Of a DNA stretch of 61,417 nt, positions 26,561 through 35,257 are shown piece by piece (within the stretch, counting starts at the first letter, position 1; each line of letters begins with the position of its first letter). The position numbers were made by a program, and so were the translations under genes. This DNA comes from Gemmatimonadota bacterium (GTDB lineage Bacteria > Gemmatimonadota > Gemmatimonadetes > Longimicrobiales > Gaopeijiaceae): contig QJYK01000099.1 in the NCBI GenBank assembly GCA_003248075.1, positions 1 through 61,417 on the forward strand, read 5' to 3'. Under the pieces are notes generated by a model. It worked only from the letters and a program-made list of their open reading frames with translations. It was not told the origin of the DNA and made no database searches.

Positions 26561-27847
26561 ATGATTGAGATCAGGGAGCTGGGACGGTACGTCGGGGAGG
26601 CGGTGGACCTCGGAGGTTGGGTCGAGACGAAGCGCGGCCACGGAAAGGTGGCTTTCGTCGTCCTGCGCGACGGCACCGGCAGCGTCCAGTGCGTGCTGGT
26701 GAAGAAGCAGGTCGACCCAGCCACCTGGGACGCGTTCGAGTCCCTGACGCAGGAGTCCGTCGTCCTCGTCACCGGGGAGGTGCGTGCCGACGAGCGCGCG
26801 CCGGGTGGATTCGAGATCGGCGTATCCTCGCTGAAGGTGGCCGGGCTGGCCGCCGAGTATCCGATCCAACCCAAGGAGCATGGCGTCGACTTCCTCCTCG
26901 ACCACCGGCACCTCTGGCTGCGCTCGTCGCTCCAGCGGGCCGGGCTCATGGTCCGAGCGGAGGTCGAGCAGGCCGTACACGACTTCTTCTACGGCCGCGG
27001 ATTCGTCCGCATCGACACTCCGATCCTCACGGGCGCGATCGGCGAGCACGCCGGCACGCTGTTCGAGACGGACTATTTCGGAGAGCGTGCCTTTCTGGCG
27101 CAGACGGGCCAGCTCTATGTCGAGGCCGCGTGTCCGGCGTTCCGGAAGGTGTACTGCTTCGGACCGACCTTCCGCGCCGAGAAGTCGAAGACCCGCCGCC
27201 ACTTGACCGAGTTCTGGATGGTGGAGCCCGAGGTGGCCTTCGCCGACTCCGACGACAACATGCGCCTCCAGGAGGACTTCGTGTCCTACCTGGTGGAGCG
27301 TGCACTCGAGAACTGCCGTGAAGAGCTGGCGCTACTCGAGCGGGACACGAGCCGGCTGGAGCACGTCAGGCCGCCCTTTCCGCGGATCAGCTACACCGAC
27401 GCGATCGGGCGGTTGAAGGCGGTCGGTAGCGAGATCGAGTGGGGATCGGACCTGGGGGCCGCCGACGAGCAGATCCTCACCGAGTCCTACGACCTGCCCC
27501 TCTTCGTGTACAACTACCCGAAGCAGGCCAAGGCCTTCTACATGAAGGAGAACCCGGACGACCCGCGCACGGTGCTTTGCGACGATCTGCTGGCCCCGGA
27601 GGGATACGGCGAGATCATCGGGGGGAGTCAACGCGAGGACGACCTGGATCGCCTCAGGGAGCGCATCCGGGAGGAGGAGCTCCCCGAGGCGGCCTACTCG
27701 TGGTACCTCGACCTCCGCCGCTACGGGACGTTCCCCCACTCCGGCTTCGGCCTCGGCGTGGAGCGCACCGTCGCCTGGATCACCGGCCGTCGCCACATCC
27801 GGGAGTTGATCCCGTTCCCGAGGCTCATGAACCGGCTCTTCCCCTGA
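26561..27847 (+). CDS. asnS: Asparagine--tRNA ligase
   Basis: This class II aminoacyl-tRNA synthetase charges tRNA-Asn. The 428-residue protein has an N-terminal OB-fold anticodon-binding domain (about 1-100), motif 2 around FRAEKSKTRRHLTEFWMVEP, and motif 3 GFGLGVERTVAWITG near the C-terminus. The ending IRELIPFPR and the compact length favour AsnRS over AspRS, which usually carries a large insertion domain. Direct charging implies this organism need not rely on GatCAB for Asn-tRNA. Confidence 0.92.
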   Translation: MIEIRELGRYVGEAVDLGGWVETKRGHGKVAFVVLRDGTGSVQCVLVKKQVDPATWDAFESLTQESVVLVTGEVRADERAPGGFEIGVSSLKVAGLAAEYPIQPKEHGVDFLLDHRHLWLRSSLQRAGLMVRAEVEQAVHDFFYGRGFVRIDTPILTGAIGEHAGTLFETDYFGERAFLAQTGQLYVEAACPAFRKVYCFGPTFRAEKSKTRRHLTEFWMVEPEVAFADSDDNMRLQEDFVSYLVERALENCREELALLERDTSRLEHVRPPFPRISYTDAIGRLKAVGSEIEWGSDLGAADEQILTESYDLPLFVYNYPKQAKAFYMKENPDDPRTVLCDDLLAPEGYGEIIGGSQREDDLDRLRERIREEELPEAAYSWYLDLRRYGTFPHSGFGLGVERTVAWITGRRHIRELIPFPRLMNRLFP

Positions 27848-27888
27848 CCTCCGCACGGGAGGCGCGGCCTCGACGGGCGGTCCTGGAC

Positions 27889-28935
27889 ATGGCGGACCGG
27901 CGTCCCGTCTGGGCGATGCCGGACTGGGTACCGACCCGCATCCGCGAGGCGCTCCCGGACGGCTGGGAGCTACAGGTCGTGGATGAGGAGACCGACGGCT
28001 CGGGGGATGGAGCCGCGAGGGTCTCGGAAGGGCTCCTCGACAAAGTCCGTGGCGCGGAGGCGTACTTCGGCTACGGCGTTCCCGCGGAGCTGCTGCGGGC
28101 GGGCTCGAGCCTCGGATGGGTCCACTCCGGGGCCGCGGGCGTCGGGAGCTCGCTCTCATCCGCGATGCTCGCGAGTCCGGTCTTGTTCACGAACTCTGCG
28201 GGAATCCACGCGATCCCCATGTCGGAGACGGTGCTCGCCATCATCCTGTTCTTCGGGCGAGGCCTCGATCTGGCCGTGGCGTCCCAGCACCGCAAGGCCT
28301 GGGACAAGGAACCTTTCTACGGCGCGGATTCGCCGCTGCGCGAGCTGTCGGAGACGACGATCGGGGTCGTGGGCTTCGGAGGCATCGGCCGGGAGGTGGC
28401 GCGGAGGGTACTGGCGCTTGGGGGCCACGTACTGGCCCTGAAGCGCACACGGCCACGCCCGACGGATGCCCGTCTCGAGCCCGTCGTCGGGGGGCAGGCG
28501 TCGGGGGAGCGCCTCGAGGTCCTCCACGGTGACGCGGGGCGCCGCAGGCTCCTGTGGGAGAGCGACGTGATTGTGCTCGCCGCTCCCGAGACCGCGAGCA
28601 CCCGAGGGATCCTGGACGCGCCGGCGCTGGCGTCCATGCGCGACGGTGCGGTGGTGGTGAACGTGGCGCGGGGTCGCCTCCTGGACGAGGGGGCTCTGGT
28701 CGCGGAGCTCCGCTCCGGGCGGCTGAGGGGGGCCGGCCTCGACGTCTTCGCCCGCGAGCCGCTCCCGCCGGAGGATCCCCTCTGGAGCCTGCCCAACGTG
28801 CTCATCACGCCCCACGTGTCCGCGGTGACCCGGGGCTTTTGGCGACGCGAGTCCGACCTGATCTGCGAAAACATCCGTCGCTACGTCCGCGGGGAGCCGC
28901 TCCTCAATCTCGTGGACAAGCACGCCGGCTATTGA
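27889..28935 (+). CDS. D-isomer-specific 2-hydroxyacid dehydrogenase
   Basis: This 348-residue NAD(P)-dependent dehydrogenase has the Rossmann motif GVVGFGGIGREVARR in the middle and the catalytic set of the family: Arg in NVARGRLLDEGAL, Glu in FAREPLPPEDPLW, and His in ITPHVSAVT. Family members reduce 2-ketoacids or oxidise D-2-hydroxyacids; the substrate here cannot be told. The ATG at 27889 fits family length. It follows asnS by 41 nt and ends tail to tail with mazG, overlapping by 7 nt. Confidence 0.88.
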   Translation: MADRRPVWAMPDWVPTRIREALPDGWELQVVDEETDGSGDGAARVSEGLLDKVRGAEAYFGYGVPAELLRAGSSLGWVHSGAAGVGSSLSSAMLASPVLFTNSAGIHAIPMSETVLAIILFFGRGLDLAVASQHRKAWDKEPFYGADSPLRELSETTIGVVGFGGIGREVARRVLALGGHVLALKRTRPRPTDARLEPVVGGQASGERLEVLHGDAGRRRLLWESDVIVLAAPETASTRGILDAPALASMRDGAVVVNVARGRLLDEGALVAELRSGRLRGAGLDVFAREPLPPEDPLWSLPNVLITPHVSAVTRGFWRRESDLICENIRRYVRGEPLLNLVDKHAGY

Positions 28936-29732
28936 GGGCGCCTGCTCCGCTGCTTGATTTCATCCCACAGCGCGTCCAGCCGCTCCAGGCCGGCCTCCGA
29001 CAGCTCGAGACCGCGCTCGCGTGCCAGCGCCTCGAGCTGCTCGAAGCGACCACGGAACTTCCGGTTGGCCGCGTCCAGAGCGGTCGCCGCGTGCGCACCC
29101 GTGAGCCGCGCCACGTTGACGACGGCAAAGAGGAGGTCGCCCAGCTCCTCGGCCACCGCGTCCGCATCGCCCCCGGCCAGCGCGCCGCGCAGCTCAGAGA
29201 GCTCCTCGACCACCTTGTCGAGGGCGCCGTGATGGTCCTCCCAGTCGAAGCCGACCCCCGCAGCCCGTTCCTGCATCCGGTGCGCCTTCATCAGGGGGTC
29301 GAGGCCCCGGGCCAGCCCGGCCAACACGCCGCCGCCTTCGCCGCGCTCGACGGCCTTGAGCTCTTCCCACGCCACACGCTCGCCGCTCCCGAACAGGTGT
29401 GGATGACGGCGCACCATCTTCTCCTCGAGGACCCGGTAAACGCCGGCGGCGTCGAAGTCTCCGGTCTCCTCGGCGAGCACGACCTGGAAGGCGAGGTTGA
29501 GCAGGAGATCGCCGAGCTCGGCGCGAAGCTCGGGGGGGGACCCCTCCCGGATGGCGTCGGCCACCTCGTTGGCCTCCTCGAGGAGGTGCGGGACCAGGGA
29601 AGCGGGGGTCTGCTCCCGGTCCCAGGGGCAGTGGCGCCGCAGGTAGCGCACCAACGCCAGGGCCCGATCCAGCTCGCCGGGGCCGTGAAAGCGGGGGTAG
29701 GCGCCCTGGGGATCGGTGGGGGGGTCGCTCAT
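28929..29732 (-). CDS. mazG: Nucleoside triphosphate pyrophosphohydrolase MazG
   Basis: MazG hydrolyses NTPs and dNTPs to NMPs and pyrophosphate, a housekeeping and stress function. The 267-residue protein carries two MazG helical domains, each with the acidic metal site: HLLEEANEVADAI with ELGDLLLNLAFQ, and KVVEELSELRGAL with EELGDLLFAVVN. CPWDREQT near the N-terminus is also typical. The start at 29732 fits known N-termini; an ATG at 29804 would add 24 unlikely residues. It is the only minus-strand gene in the first 40 kb. Confidence 0.93.
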   Translation of the reverse strand: MSDPPTDPQGAYPRFHGPGELDRALALVRYLRRHCPWDREQTPASLVPHLLEEANEVADAIREGSPPELRAELGDLLLNLAFQVVLAEETGDFDAAGVYRVLEEKMVRRHPHLFGSGERVAWEELKAVERGEGGGVLAGLARGLDPLMKAHRMQERAAGVGFDWEDHHGALDKVVEELSELRGALAGGDADAVAEELGDLLFAVVNVARLTGAHAATALDAANRKFRGRFEQLEALARERGLELSEAGLERLDALWDEIKQRSRRPQ

Positions 29733-29816
29733 CGGAATCGGCTTCGGCCCGTCGGAAGTGGGGAATCGGGGATTCGGGTTTGCCGTCGGGCCTGTTCTTG
29801 GCATCTTTCACGGCTC

Positions 29817-30926
29817 ATGTCAACGGACCGCAGGACCCGGGCGTGGATGGAGATCCGGGCCGATGCCCTCAGGGCCAACCTCGATCGGATCCGCCGGGGC
29901 GCGGGCCCGGATGCCGTGGTGATCCCCATGGTCAAGGCGGATGGCTACGGCCTGGGGGTGGAGGAGGTCGTGGCCGCGCTGTCCTCCGAGGGCGTCCATG
30001 GCTTCGGCGTCGCCACGGTCGAGGAGGGAAAGCGACTGTGCGGGCTCGGGGTCGCCGTGCCGGTCCTGGTGTTGAGCCCCCTCCCGCCTGGCACCGAGGA
30101 CGACGCGGTCGCGGCCGGGCTGGAGGTCTCGGTATCGAACCTCGAGACGTTGGCCCGTCTCACCGCGGCCGCGCGCCGGTCGGGACGAAGCGCCCGATGC
30201 CACGTGGAGATCGACACCGGCATGGGCAGGGCCGGCTTCGACGCCCAGACCGTCGGATCCTGGGCTCCGGCTCTCCGGGCGGCCTTGGATCCACTGGAAT
30301 GGGTAGGGTGCTTCACGCATCTCCATTCGGCGGACAGCGATCCGGCCTCGGTGGACGCGCAGTGGAGCCTGTTTCGGGCGGCCCTCGACGCCCTCAGCCC
30401 GCCGTCGGAGGTGCGCGTCCACGTGTTGAACAGCGCGGGCGTCTTCTGTCGTCCGGCCTATGCGTCGAGCGCCGTGCGACCCGGCATCTATCTCTACGGT
30501 GGTGCCGCGGGCGACGGCGGACGGCCGCCCGAGCCGGTCGTCGCCCTGCGCGCGCGGGTCGTCCACCTCCGCGACGCGGTGCCGGGCACCCCGCTCGGGT
30601 ACGGATCCACGTACCGCAGCGTGGGCCGCGAGCGCTGGGCCACGGCCTCCATCGGCTACGGAGACGGGCTTCCCCGCGCGCTCGGAAACCGCGGCTCGGC
30701 GCTGCTGCGGGGCCGCCGGGTTCCCATCGTGGGACGGATCTCGATGGACGTGACGGTGGTAGACATCTCGCACGTCCCCGATGCCCAGCTCGGGGACGTC
30801 GTGACGTTCGTGGGCAGGGACGGGGAGGACGAGATCCGCGTCGACGAGGTTGCCGCGCTGGCCGACACGATCAGCTACGAGATCCTCACCGGCCTGACCG
30901 CGCGCGTGGCGCGGATCTGGGTCTAG
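29817..30926 (+). CDS. alr: Alanine racemase
   Basis: Alr is a PLP enzyme that makes D-alanine for the cell wall, feeding the MurF substrate D-Ala-D-Ala. The 369-residue protein has the PLP lysine in PMVKADGYGLG near residues 38-48, the catalytic tyrosine in LGYGSTYRS, GYGDGLPRAL and the family signature VGRISMDVTVVDIS. The ATG at 29817 gives the usual length. It diverges from mazG across an 84-bp gap in which no clear promoter was seen. Confidence 0.96.
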   Translation: MSTDRRTRAWMEIRADALRANLDRIRRGAGPDAVVIPMVKADGYGLGVEEVVAALSSEGVHGFGVATVEEGKRLCGLGVAVPVLVLSPLPPGTEDDAVAAGLEVSVSNLETLARLTAAARRSGRSARCHVEIDTGMGRAGFDAQTVGSWAPALRAALDPLEWVGCFTHLHSADSDPASVDAQWSLFRAALDALSPPSEVRVHVLNSAGVFCRPAYASSAVRPGIYLYGGAAGDGGRPPEPVVALRARVVHLRDAVPGTPLGYGSTYRSVGRERWATASIGYGDGLPRALGNRGSALLRGRRVPIVGRISMDVTVVDISHVPDAQLGDVVTFVGRDGEDEIRVDEVAALADTISYEILTGLTARVARIWV

Positions 30927-30980
30927 CAGACTCGCCGAGGAAAGGGAGTACGCTCCCCATCACCATGGTGCATCACTACC

Positions 30981-31379
30981 ATGTCGCTTGACGTCGACCA
31001 GCTGCTTGCACGGGCCCGGGCGGTTCGCGAGCACGCCTATGCGCCGCACTCCGGGTTCCGGGTGGGCGCGGCGCTTCTCGCCGACGACGGATCGGTGCAC
31101 GTGGGATGCAACGTCGAGAACGCGTCGTACGGTCTGACCCTGTGTGCGGAGATCGGCGCGGTGTCCGCGGCGGTCGCATCGGGGCAGACCGGACTCCGGG
31201 CCCTCGCGATCTCGGTCGAGGGGGACCAGCCCGTGGCGCCGTGCGGCGCGTGCCGGCAGGTTCTGGGTGAGTTCGCGCCCGACCTTCGGGTGATCTCCGA
31301 GGCGGGGGGGCGGCGGCAGGAGTGGAGCCTGGCGGAGCTCCTTCCAGCGCCCTTCCGGGAGGTTCCTGGCAAGAAATGA
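30981..31379 (+). CDS. cdd: Cytidine deaminase
   Basis: Cdd deaminates cytidine and deoxycytidine in pyrimidine salvage. The 132-residue protein is the small tetrameric type, with YAPHSGFRVGAAL (about 20-32), the zinc site CAE in GLTLCAEIGAV and PCGACRQVLGEF. All catalytic and zinc-binding residues are present. No clear Shine-Dalgarno precedes the ATG. The stop overlaps the next start by ATGA. Confidence 0.95.
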   Translation: MSLDVDQLLARARAVREHAYAPHSGFRVGAALLADDGSVHVGCNVENASYGLTLCAEIGAVSAAVASGQTGLRALAISVEGDQPVAPCGACRQVLGEFAPDLRVISEAGGRRQEWSLAELLPAPFREVPGKK

Positions 31380-32743
31380 CGAACGAAAACGGCACGAGGC
31401 CGGGAGGCCGGGTCGAGGACATAGTGGATTCCGCGAATCGATGCTCGAAGGCGGCCCTCGCCGCGACGCTCTGGCTGGTCCTCGGGGCGTGCGGCGAAGA
31501 GGTGCCGACCGCGGTGGACGACGCCCTGATCCCGGACGATCCCGTGACGGTCGAGGTCCGGCTCTCCTGGGAGGAGTTCGCTTCGAATCTCCAGGTGCTC
31601 GGCGGGTACGGGTCGCCGCAGGAGCTGGGCACGGGTGTCGCCGCCCATGAGTACGGTGGCTCGCTCGAGGCCCGGACCCTGGTGGGCTTCGCTCCCTACC
31701 CGGTGGCGGCGAGCGTCCCGGACTCCACCGGCACCACGCGGGTGGATTCGACGCTCACCCGGATCGGAGGTCGGGTCGTGGCGCGCCTCGACACGGTGTC
31801 TCCGGTGCTCGTGGACGGGGTCGCCGAGCTCGCGCTGGGGGCGACGACCCAGGAGTGGCACGCACGCACGGCGAACTGGGACTTCTCCGTCGATACCGTC
31901 CTGGATCAACGGCCGTGGCCCGAGCCGGGGGGCGGCCCGGTCATCGCGCTCGCCACCGCAGTCTGGGACCCGACCCAGGGCGACTCCGTGGTCTTCGAGC
32001 TGGACTCCGCACAGGTGGAGCTGTGGGCGGACACCGCTGACGTGACCCGGGGGGCCCGTCTCGACGCCCTGACGGCCGGAGCCCGCGTCAAGGTCCTGGA
32101 TGCGAACCTCCGAATCGACGTCCGGCCCTCGGTTCACCCGGACACCGTGATTCAGGTGACCGCGGGGCGGAACCGGCTGACGTTCCTGTACACGCCGAAG
32201 CCCGAGCCGCCGCCGGACGGGATCCGCATCGGGGGCGCGCCCGCGTGGCGCTCCGTCCTGGACGTGTCTGTCCCGTCACAGCTCGAGGGTCCGGCGGAGC
32301 TTTGCGCGGCGGTCACGTGTCCTGTCCGCCTCACCTCACGGCAGCTCAACCAGGCCTCGCTGATCCTCACGACCCGACGCTCGGACCCGGCGTTCCAGCC
32401 CACCGACTCGGTCGGCGTGGACCTCCGTCCGGTTCTCGATCGCGACGCGCTCCCCAAGGCGCCGCTGGGGTCGTCGCTGGTAGGCGCGCTCGGGAAGCGC
32501 GTGCCCGCGTCGGCCTTCGGGGACGGTGAAGGCACCCAGGTTGAGGTCCCGCTGACCGCGTTCCTGAAAGCGATCCTGGAGTCGGAGGAGGGAGCCGACA
32601 TCTCGGCGCCGCGGACCCTCGCGATCCTGTCCCCGTTCGAGCCGATCTCGATCTCGTTCGGTTCGTTCTTCGGCCCGGGCACCGCCGGTGCCCCGGTGCT
32701 CAAGCTCATCGTGACCGCGGGACGCTCGATACAACTGCCATGA
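31376..32743 (+). CDS. Lipoprotein of unknown function, partner of downstream barrel protein
   Basis: This 455-residue protein has a lipoprotein signal with lipobox LGAC around residue 40, preceded by an unusually long polar start; the GTG at 31424 would give a neater signal. The mature part is beta-rich without a recognised catalytic motif. It holds two close cysteines (LCAAVTC) and a tail typical of surface or outer-membrane lipoproteins. It is coupled by ATGA to both cdd and the following outer-membrane protein, so those two envelope proteins are probably made together. I do not recognise a family. Confidence 0.6.
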   Translation: MTNENGTRPGGRVEDIVDSANRCSKAALAATLWLVLGACGEEVPTAVDDALIPDDPVTVEVRLSWEEFASNLQVLGGYGSPQELGTGVAAHEYGGSLEARTLVGFAPYPVAASVPDSTGTTRVDSTLTRIGGRVVARLDTVSPVLVDGVAELALGATTQEWHARTANWDFSVDTVLDQRPWPEPGGGPVIALATAVWDPTQGDSVVFELDSAQVELWADTADVTRGARLDALTAGARVKVLDANLRIDVRPSVHPDTVIQVTAGRNRLTFLYTPKPEPPPDGIRIGGAPAWRSVLDVSVPSQLEGPAELCAAVTCPVRLTSRQLNQASLILTTRRSDPAFQPTDSVGVDLRPVLDRDALPKAPLGSSLVGALGKRVPASAFGDGEGTQVEVPLTAFLKAILESEEGADISAPRTLAILSPFEPISISFGSFFGPGTAGAPVLKLIVTAGRSIQLP

Positions 32744-33924
32744 ACAAGCGCATCGCGGTTCTCGCGGCCTTCGCCACTCTGTGGCCCTCGTCCATCCTGG
32801 GGCAGTCGCTCTTGAACGCGGCGGGTCTCGGCCTCCCCTCGCTTTCGGTCGACGCCCGGGCGCGCGCGCTCGGCGGCGTCGGCATCGGGCTGAGAGGTGG
32901 GACCCTGAGCGCATCCGATCCCGCGGCGGCCGCCTACTTCGGGTTGCCGGCTGTCGTGATGACGGCGCAGCCGAGCTGGGTTACGGCGGACCGATCGGAC
33001 GGTGTCTCCTCCACCTCGTTCAAGGGGACGCGTTTTCCGCAGCTGGGCATCGCCTACCCGGCCTTCGGTGTCGGGATCGTGACGGTGAGCGCCGAGTCGT
33101 TCATGGACCAACGCTTCGAAGCCCAGAAGCCCCTCACCATCGACCTCGGCGAAGGACCGGTCCCCGCGACCGACAGCTTCGTGTCCGAGGGCGGCGTGTC
33201 CAGGATACGCCTGGGCTTCGCCCGCGTCGTGGGCGAGGGTGTGGCGGTCGGCTTCTCGGTGGGCCGCTACACCGGCTCGGTCACGCGCAGGCTTACGCGC
33301 GCGTTGGACGAGGACAGCACCGCCACGTCGCCGACGTCTTTCGATCCGTACACGTCCGGTGGCTTGTGGGGGTACTCGGGAACGACCTTGACCGCCGGCG
33401 CGAGCCTCTCTGTCGGGAGCTTCGCGCAGGTCGGGGGCAGCATGACCTGGTCGAGCGCGTTGTCCGCCAAGGCCTCGGAAGATACCGATGGGGAGGATCG
33501 CAGCTTCGACGTGCCCTTCGAGCTCCACCTGGGGGCGTCCGCAGTGCTGGCTCCGGGCCTGTCGCTCAACGCGGGGGTGTCGCGGGCGGACTGGTCCGGT
33601 GTCGAGGCGGATCTGGAGGCTCCCGGCTCTGCCGGCAGCTCACTCTCCTTCGGGGTCGGCATGGAGCTTTCGCGGGCCCGCCTGTTCGGGCGCTCCGCCC
33701 CTCTCCGGTTCGGATACCGCCACACGGACCTACCGTTCGCCATGCTCGGTGACCAGCCGACCGAGAGCGTGTGGACCGGCGGGCTCGGGCTGGCGCTCGC
33801 GGAGGTCGGCGAGCTCATCCGCGCGGGCGTCGATCTGGCTCTCGAGAAGGGCAACCGGACGGACGGGGTCCTGGACGAGCGTTTCTGGAGGGCCGCGCTC
33901 ACCCTGCGCCTCGCCGGATTCTGA
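32740..33924 (+). CDS. Predicted outer-membrane beta-barrel protein
   Basis: This 394-residue protein has a signal peptide (about 1-22, ending SILGQ). The rest is alternating hydrophobic strands and Gly/Ser-rich turns, with DARARALGGVGIGLRGG near the start, similar to PorV/FadL-like barrels in Bacteroidota, Ignavibacteria and Gemmatimonadota. It ends in FWRAALTLRLAGF, whose terminal Phe is typical of barrels inserted by BamA. Its start overlaps the lipoprotein stop by ATGA. The specific role is unknown; a transport or secretion-linked role is only inferred. Confidence 0.7.
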   Translation: MNKRIAVLAAFATLWPSSILGQSLLNAAGLGLPSLSVDARARALGGVGIGLRGGTLSASDPAAAAYFGLPAVVMTAQPSWVTADRSDGVSSTSFKGTRFPQLGIAYPAFGVGIVTVSAESFMDQRFEAQKPLTIDLGEGPVPATDSFVSEGGVSRIRLGFARVVGEGVAVGFSVGRYTGSVTRRLTRALDEDSTATSPTSFDPYTSGGLWGYSGTTLTAGASLSVGSFAQVGGSMTWSSALSAKASEDTDGEDRSFDVPFELHLGASAVLAPGLSLNAGVSRADWSGVEADLEAPGSAGSSLSFGVGMELSRARLFGRSAPLRFGYRHTDLPFAMLGDQPTESVWTGGLGLALAEVGELIRAGVDLALEKGNRTDGVLDERFWRAALTLRLAGF

Positions 33925-33937
33925 GGAAGTCGATCCG

Positions 33938-35257
33938 TTGCCCGGCTCCGCCGCTCTGAGGGTCCATTTCCGCACGTTCGGGTGCAAGGCCAACCAGTAC
34001 GATACCGAGCGGATGCGGCAGGAGGTGGAGGCCCGGGGTGGGGTCGCCGTCGCTTCCTGGAACGAAGCGGACGTTTGCGTGGTCAACACCTGCACCGTGA
34101 CCAACCAGGCGGACGCGGACGCACGGCGCTGGGCGCGACGCGTCTCACGGGAAAACCCGACTGCGCGCGTGGTGGTCGCCGGCTGCTCTGCGGCGCTGCG
34201 GGCCGATGAGTACGCCGCAATGCCGGAGGTCGCGGTGGTCGTGCCGGGGCACGATCCCGCCGCCGTGGCGGGAGCCGTCACCCCGCGGCTGGTGAGCCTC
34301 GAGCTGCGCGCTCCCCTGGACCGCATCGACAGCGAGCCCATCGGTGGGGAGCTGCTACGCACGAGGGCGGGGTTCTCCCGCGGCTGGCTCAAGATCCAGG
34401 ACGGGTGCGACCGCAAGTGCTCGTTCTGCGCCACCCGTCTCGCGCGAGGTCCGTCGAGATCGCGATCTCCGGCGGACATCCTCGCGGAGGCGAGGCTGCT
34501 CGCCTCGGTCCATGCCGAGTTGGTCGTGACGGGAATCCACATCGGCCACTACGGGCGGGACCTGGAGAGCCCCACGAGCCTCGCCCGGCTGGTCGGCCGC
34601 CTGCTGGATCGGCTCCCGGACGTCCGCATCCGCCTCGGCAGCGTCGAGGCGACCGAGGTGGACGAAGATCTCGTCGACCTGATCGTGACATCGGGCGGGC
34701 GGCTGGCGCCCCATCTGCATATGCCGATGCAAAGCGGCGCCGACCCCGTGCTGCGCAGGATGCGCCGGTGGCACACGCGCGAGCAGTACCGGACGTCCGC
34801 GCTGGCGATCGCAGGGCGCGTCGGGGCGATGGGGCTCGGAGCGGACGTCATTACCGGGTTCCCCGGTGAGGCGCCGGAGGACCACGACCGCACGCGAAGC
34901 CTCGTCGAGGAGCTCCCGTTCACCTATCTGCACGTGTTCCCCTACTCGCCGCGGGAGGGAACCCCCGCCGCCGACCTGCCCACAGCCGTTCCTCGAGGGG
35001 TGGCCGCGGAGCGCGCCAGGGATCTGCGACTCCTCGCCGAGGCGAAGGGGCGTGCCTATCGCGCCAGCCGTGTGGGCGGTGGTGCCCGGGTGGTGGTCGA
35101 GGGGTCGGGGGGGACCGCGCTGACGGAGGACTACCTCCGTGTCGCCGTGCCGCGGCCGCCCGATCGGCCGGCGCGCCTTTTCGACGGTACCCTGGGGGGC
35201 GACGGCGACCATCTGTATATTGCGTGGCCCCAAGACCCTTCCTCCATTTCCTCATGA
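33938..35257 (+). CDS. mtaB: tRNA t6A37 methylthiotransferase MtaB
   Basis: MtaB adds a methylthio group to t6A37 in tRNA using two 4Fe-4S clusters. The 439-residue protein has the N-terminal UPF0004 domain (TFGCKANQYDTERM, VVNTCTVTNQAD), the radical-SAM cluster motif GCDRKCSFC, and a C-terminal TRAM-like end. GCKANQYD and NTCTVT distinguish MtaB from MiaB. The TTG start at 33938 is supported by GAGGAAG 8 nt upstream and places the first Cys domain at the N-terminus. Confidence 0.93.
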   Translation: MPGSAALRVHFRTFGCKANQYDTERMRQEVEARGGVAVASWNEADVCVVNTCTVTNQADADARRWARRVSRENPTARVVVAGCSAALRADEYAAMPEVAVVVPGHDPAAVAGAVTPRLVSLELRAPLDRIDSEPIGGELLRTRAGFSRGWLKIQDGCDRKCSFCATRLARGPSRSRSPADILAEARLLASVHAELVVTGIHIGHYGRDLESPTSLARLVGRLLDRLPDVRIRLGSVEATEVDEDLVDLIVTSGGRLAPHLHMPMQSGADPVLRRMRRWHTREQYRTSALAIAGRVGAMGLGADVITGFPGEAPEDHDRTRSLVEELPFTYLHVFPYSPREGTPAADLPTAVPRGVAAERARDLRLLAEAKGRAYRASRVGGGARVVVEGSGGTALTEDYLRVAVPRPPDRPARLFDGTLGGDGDHLYIAWPQDPSSISS

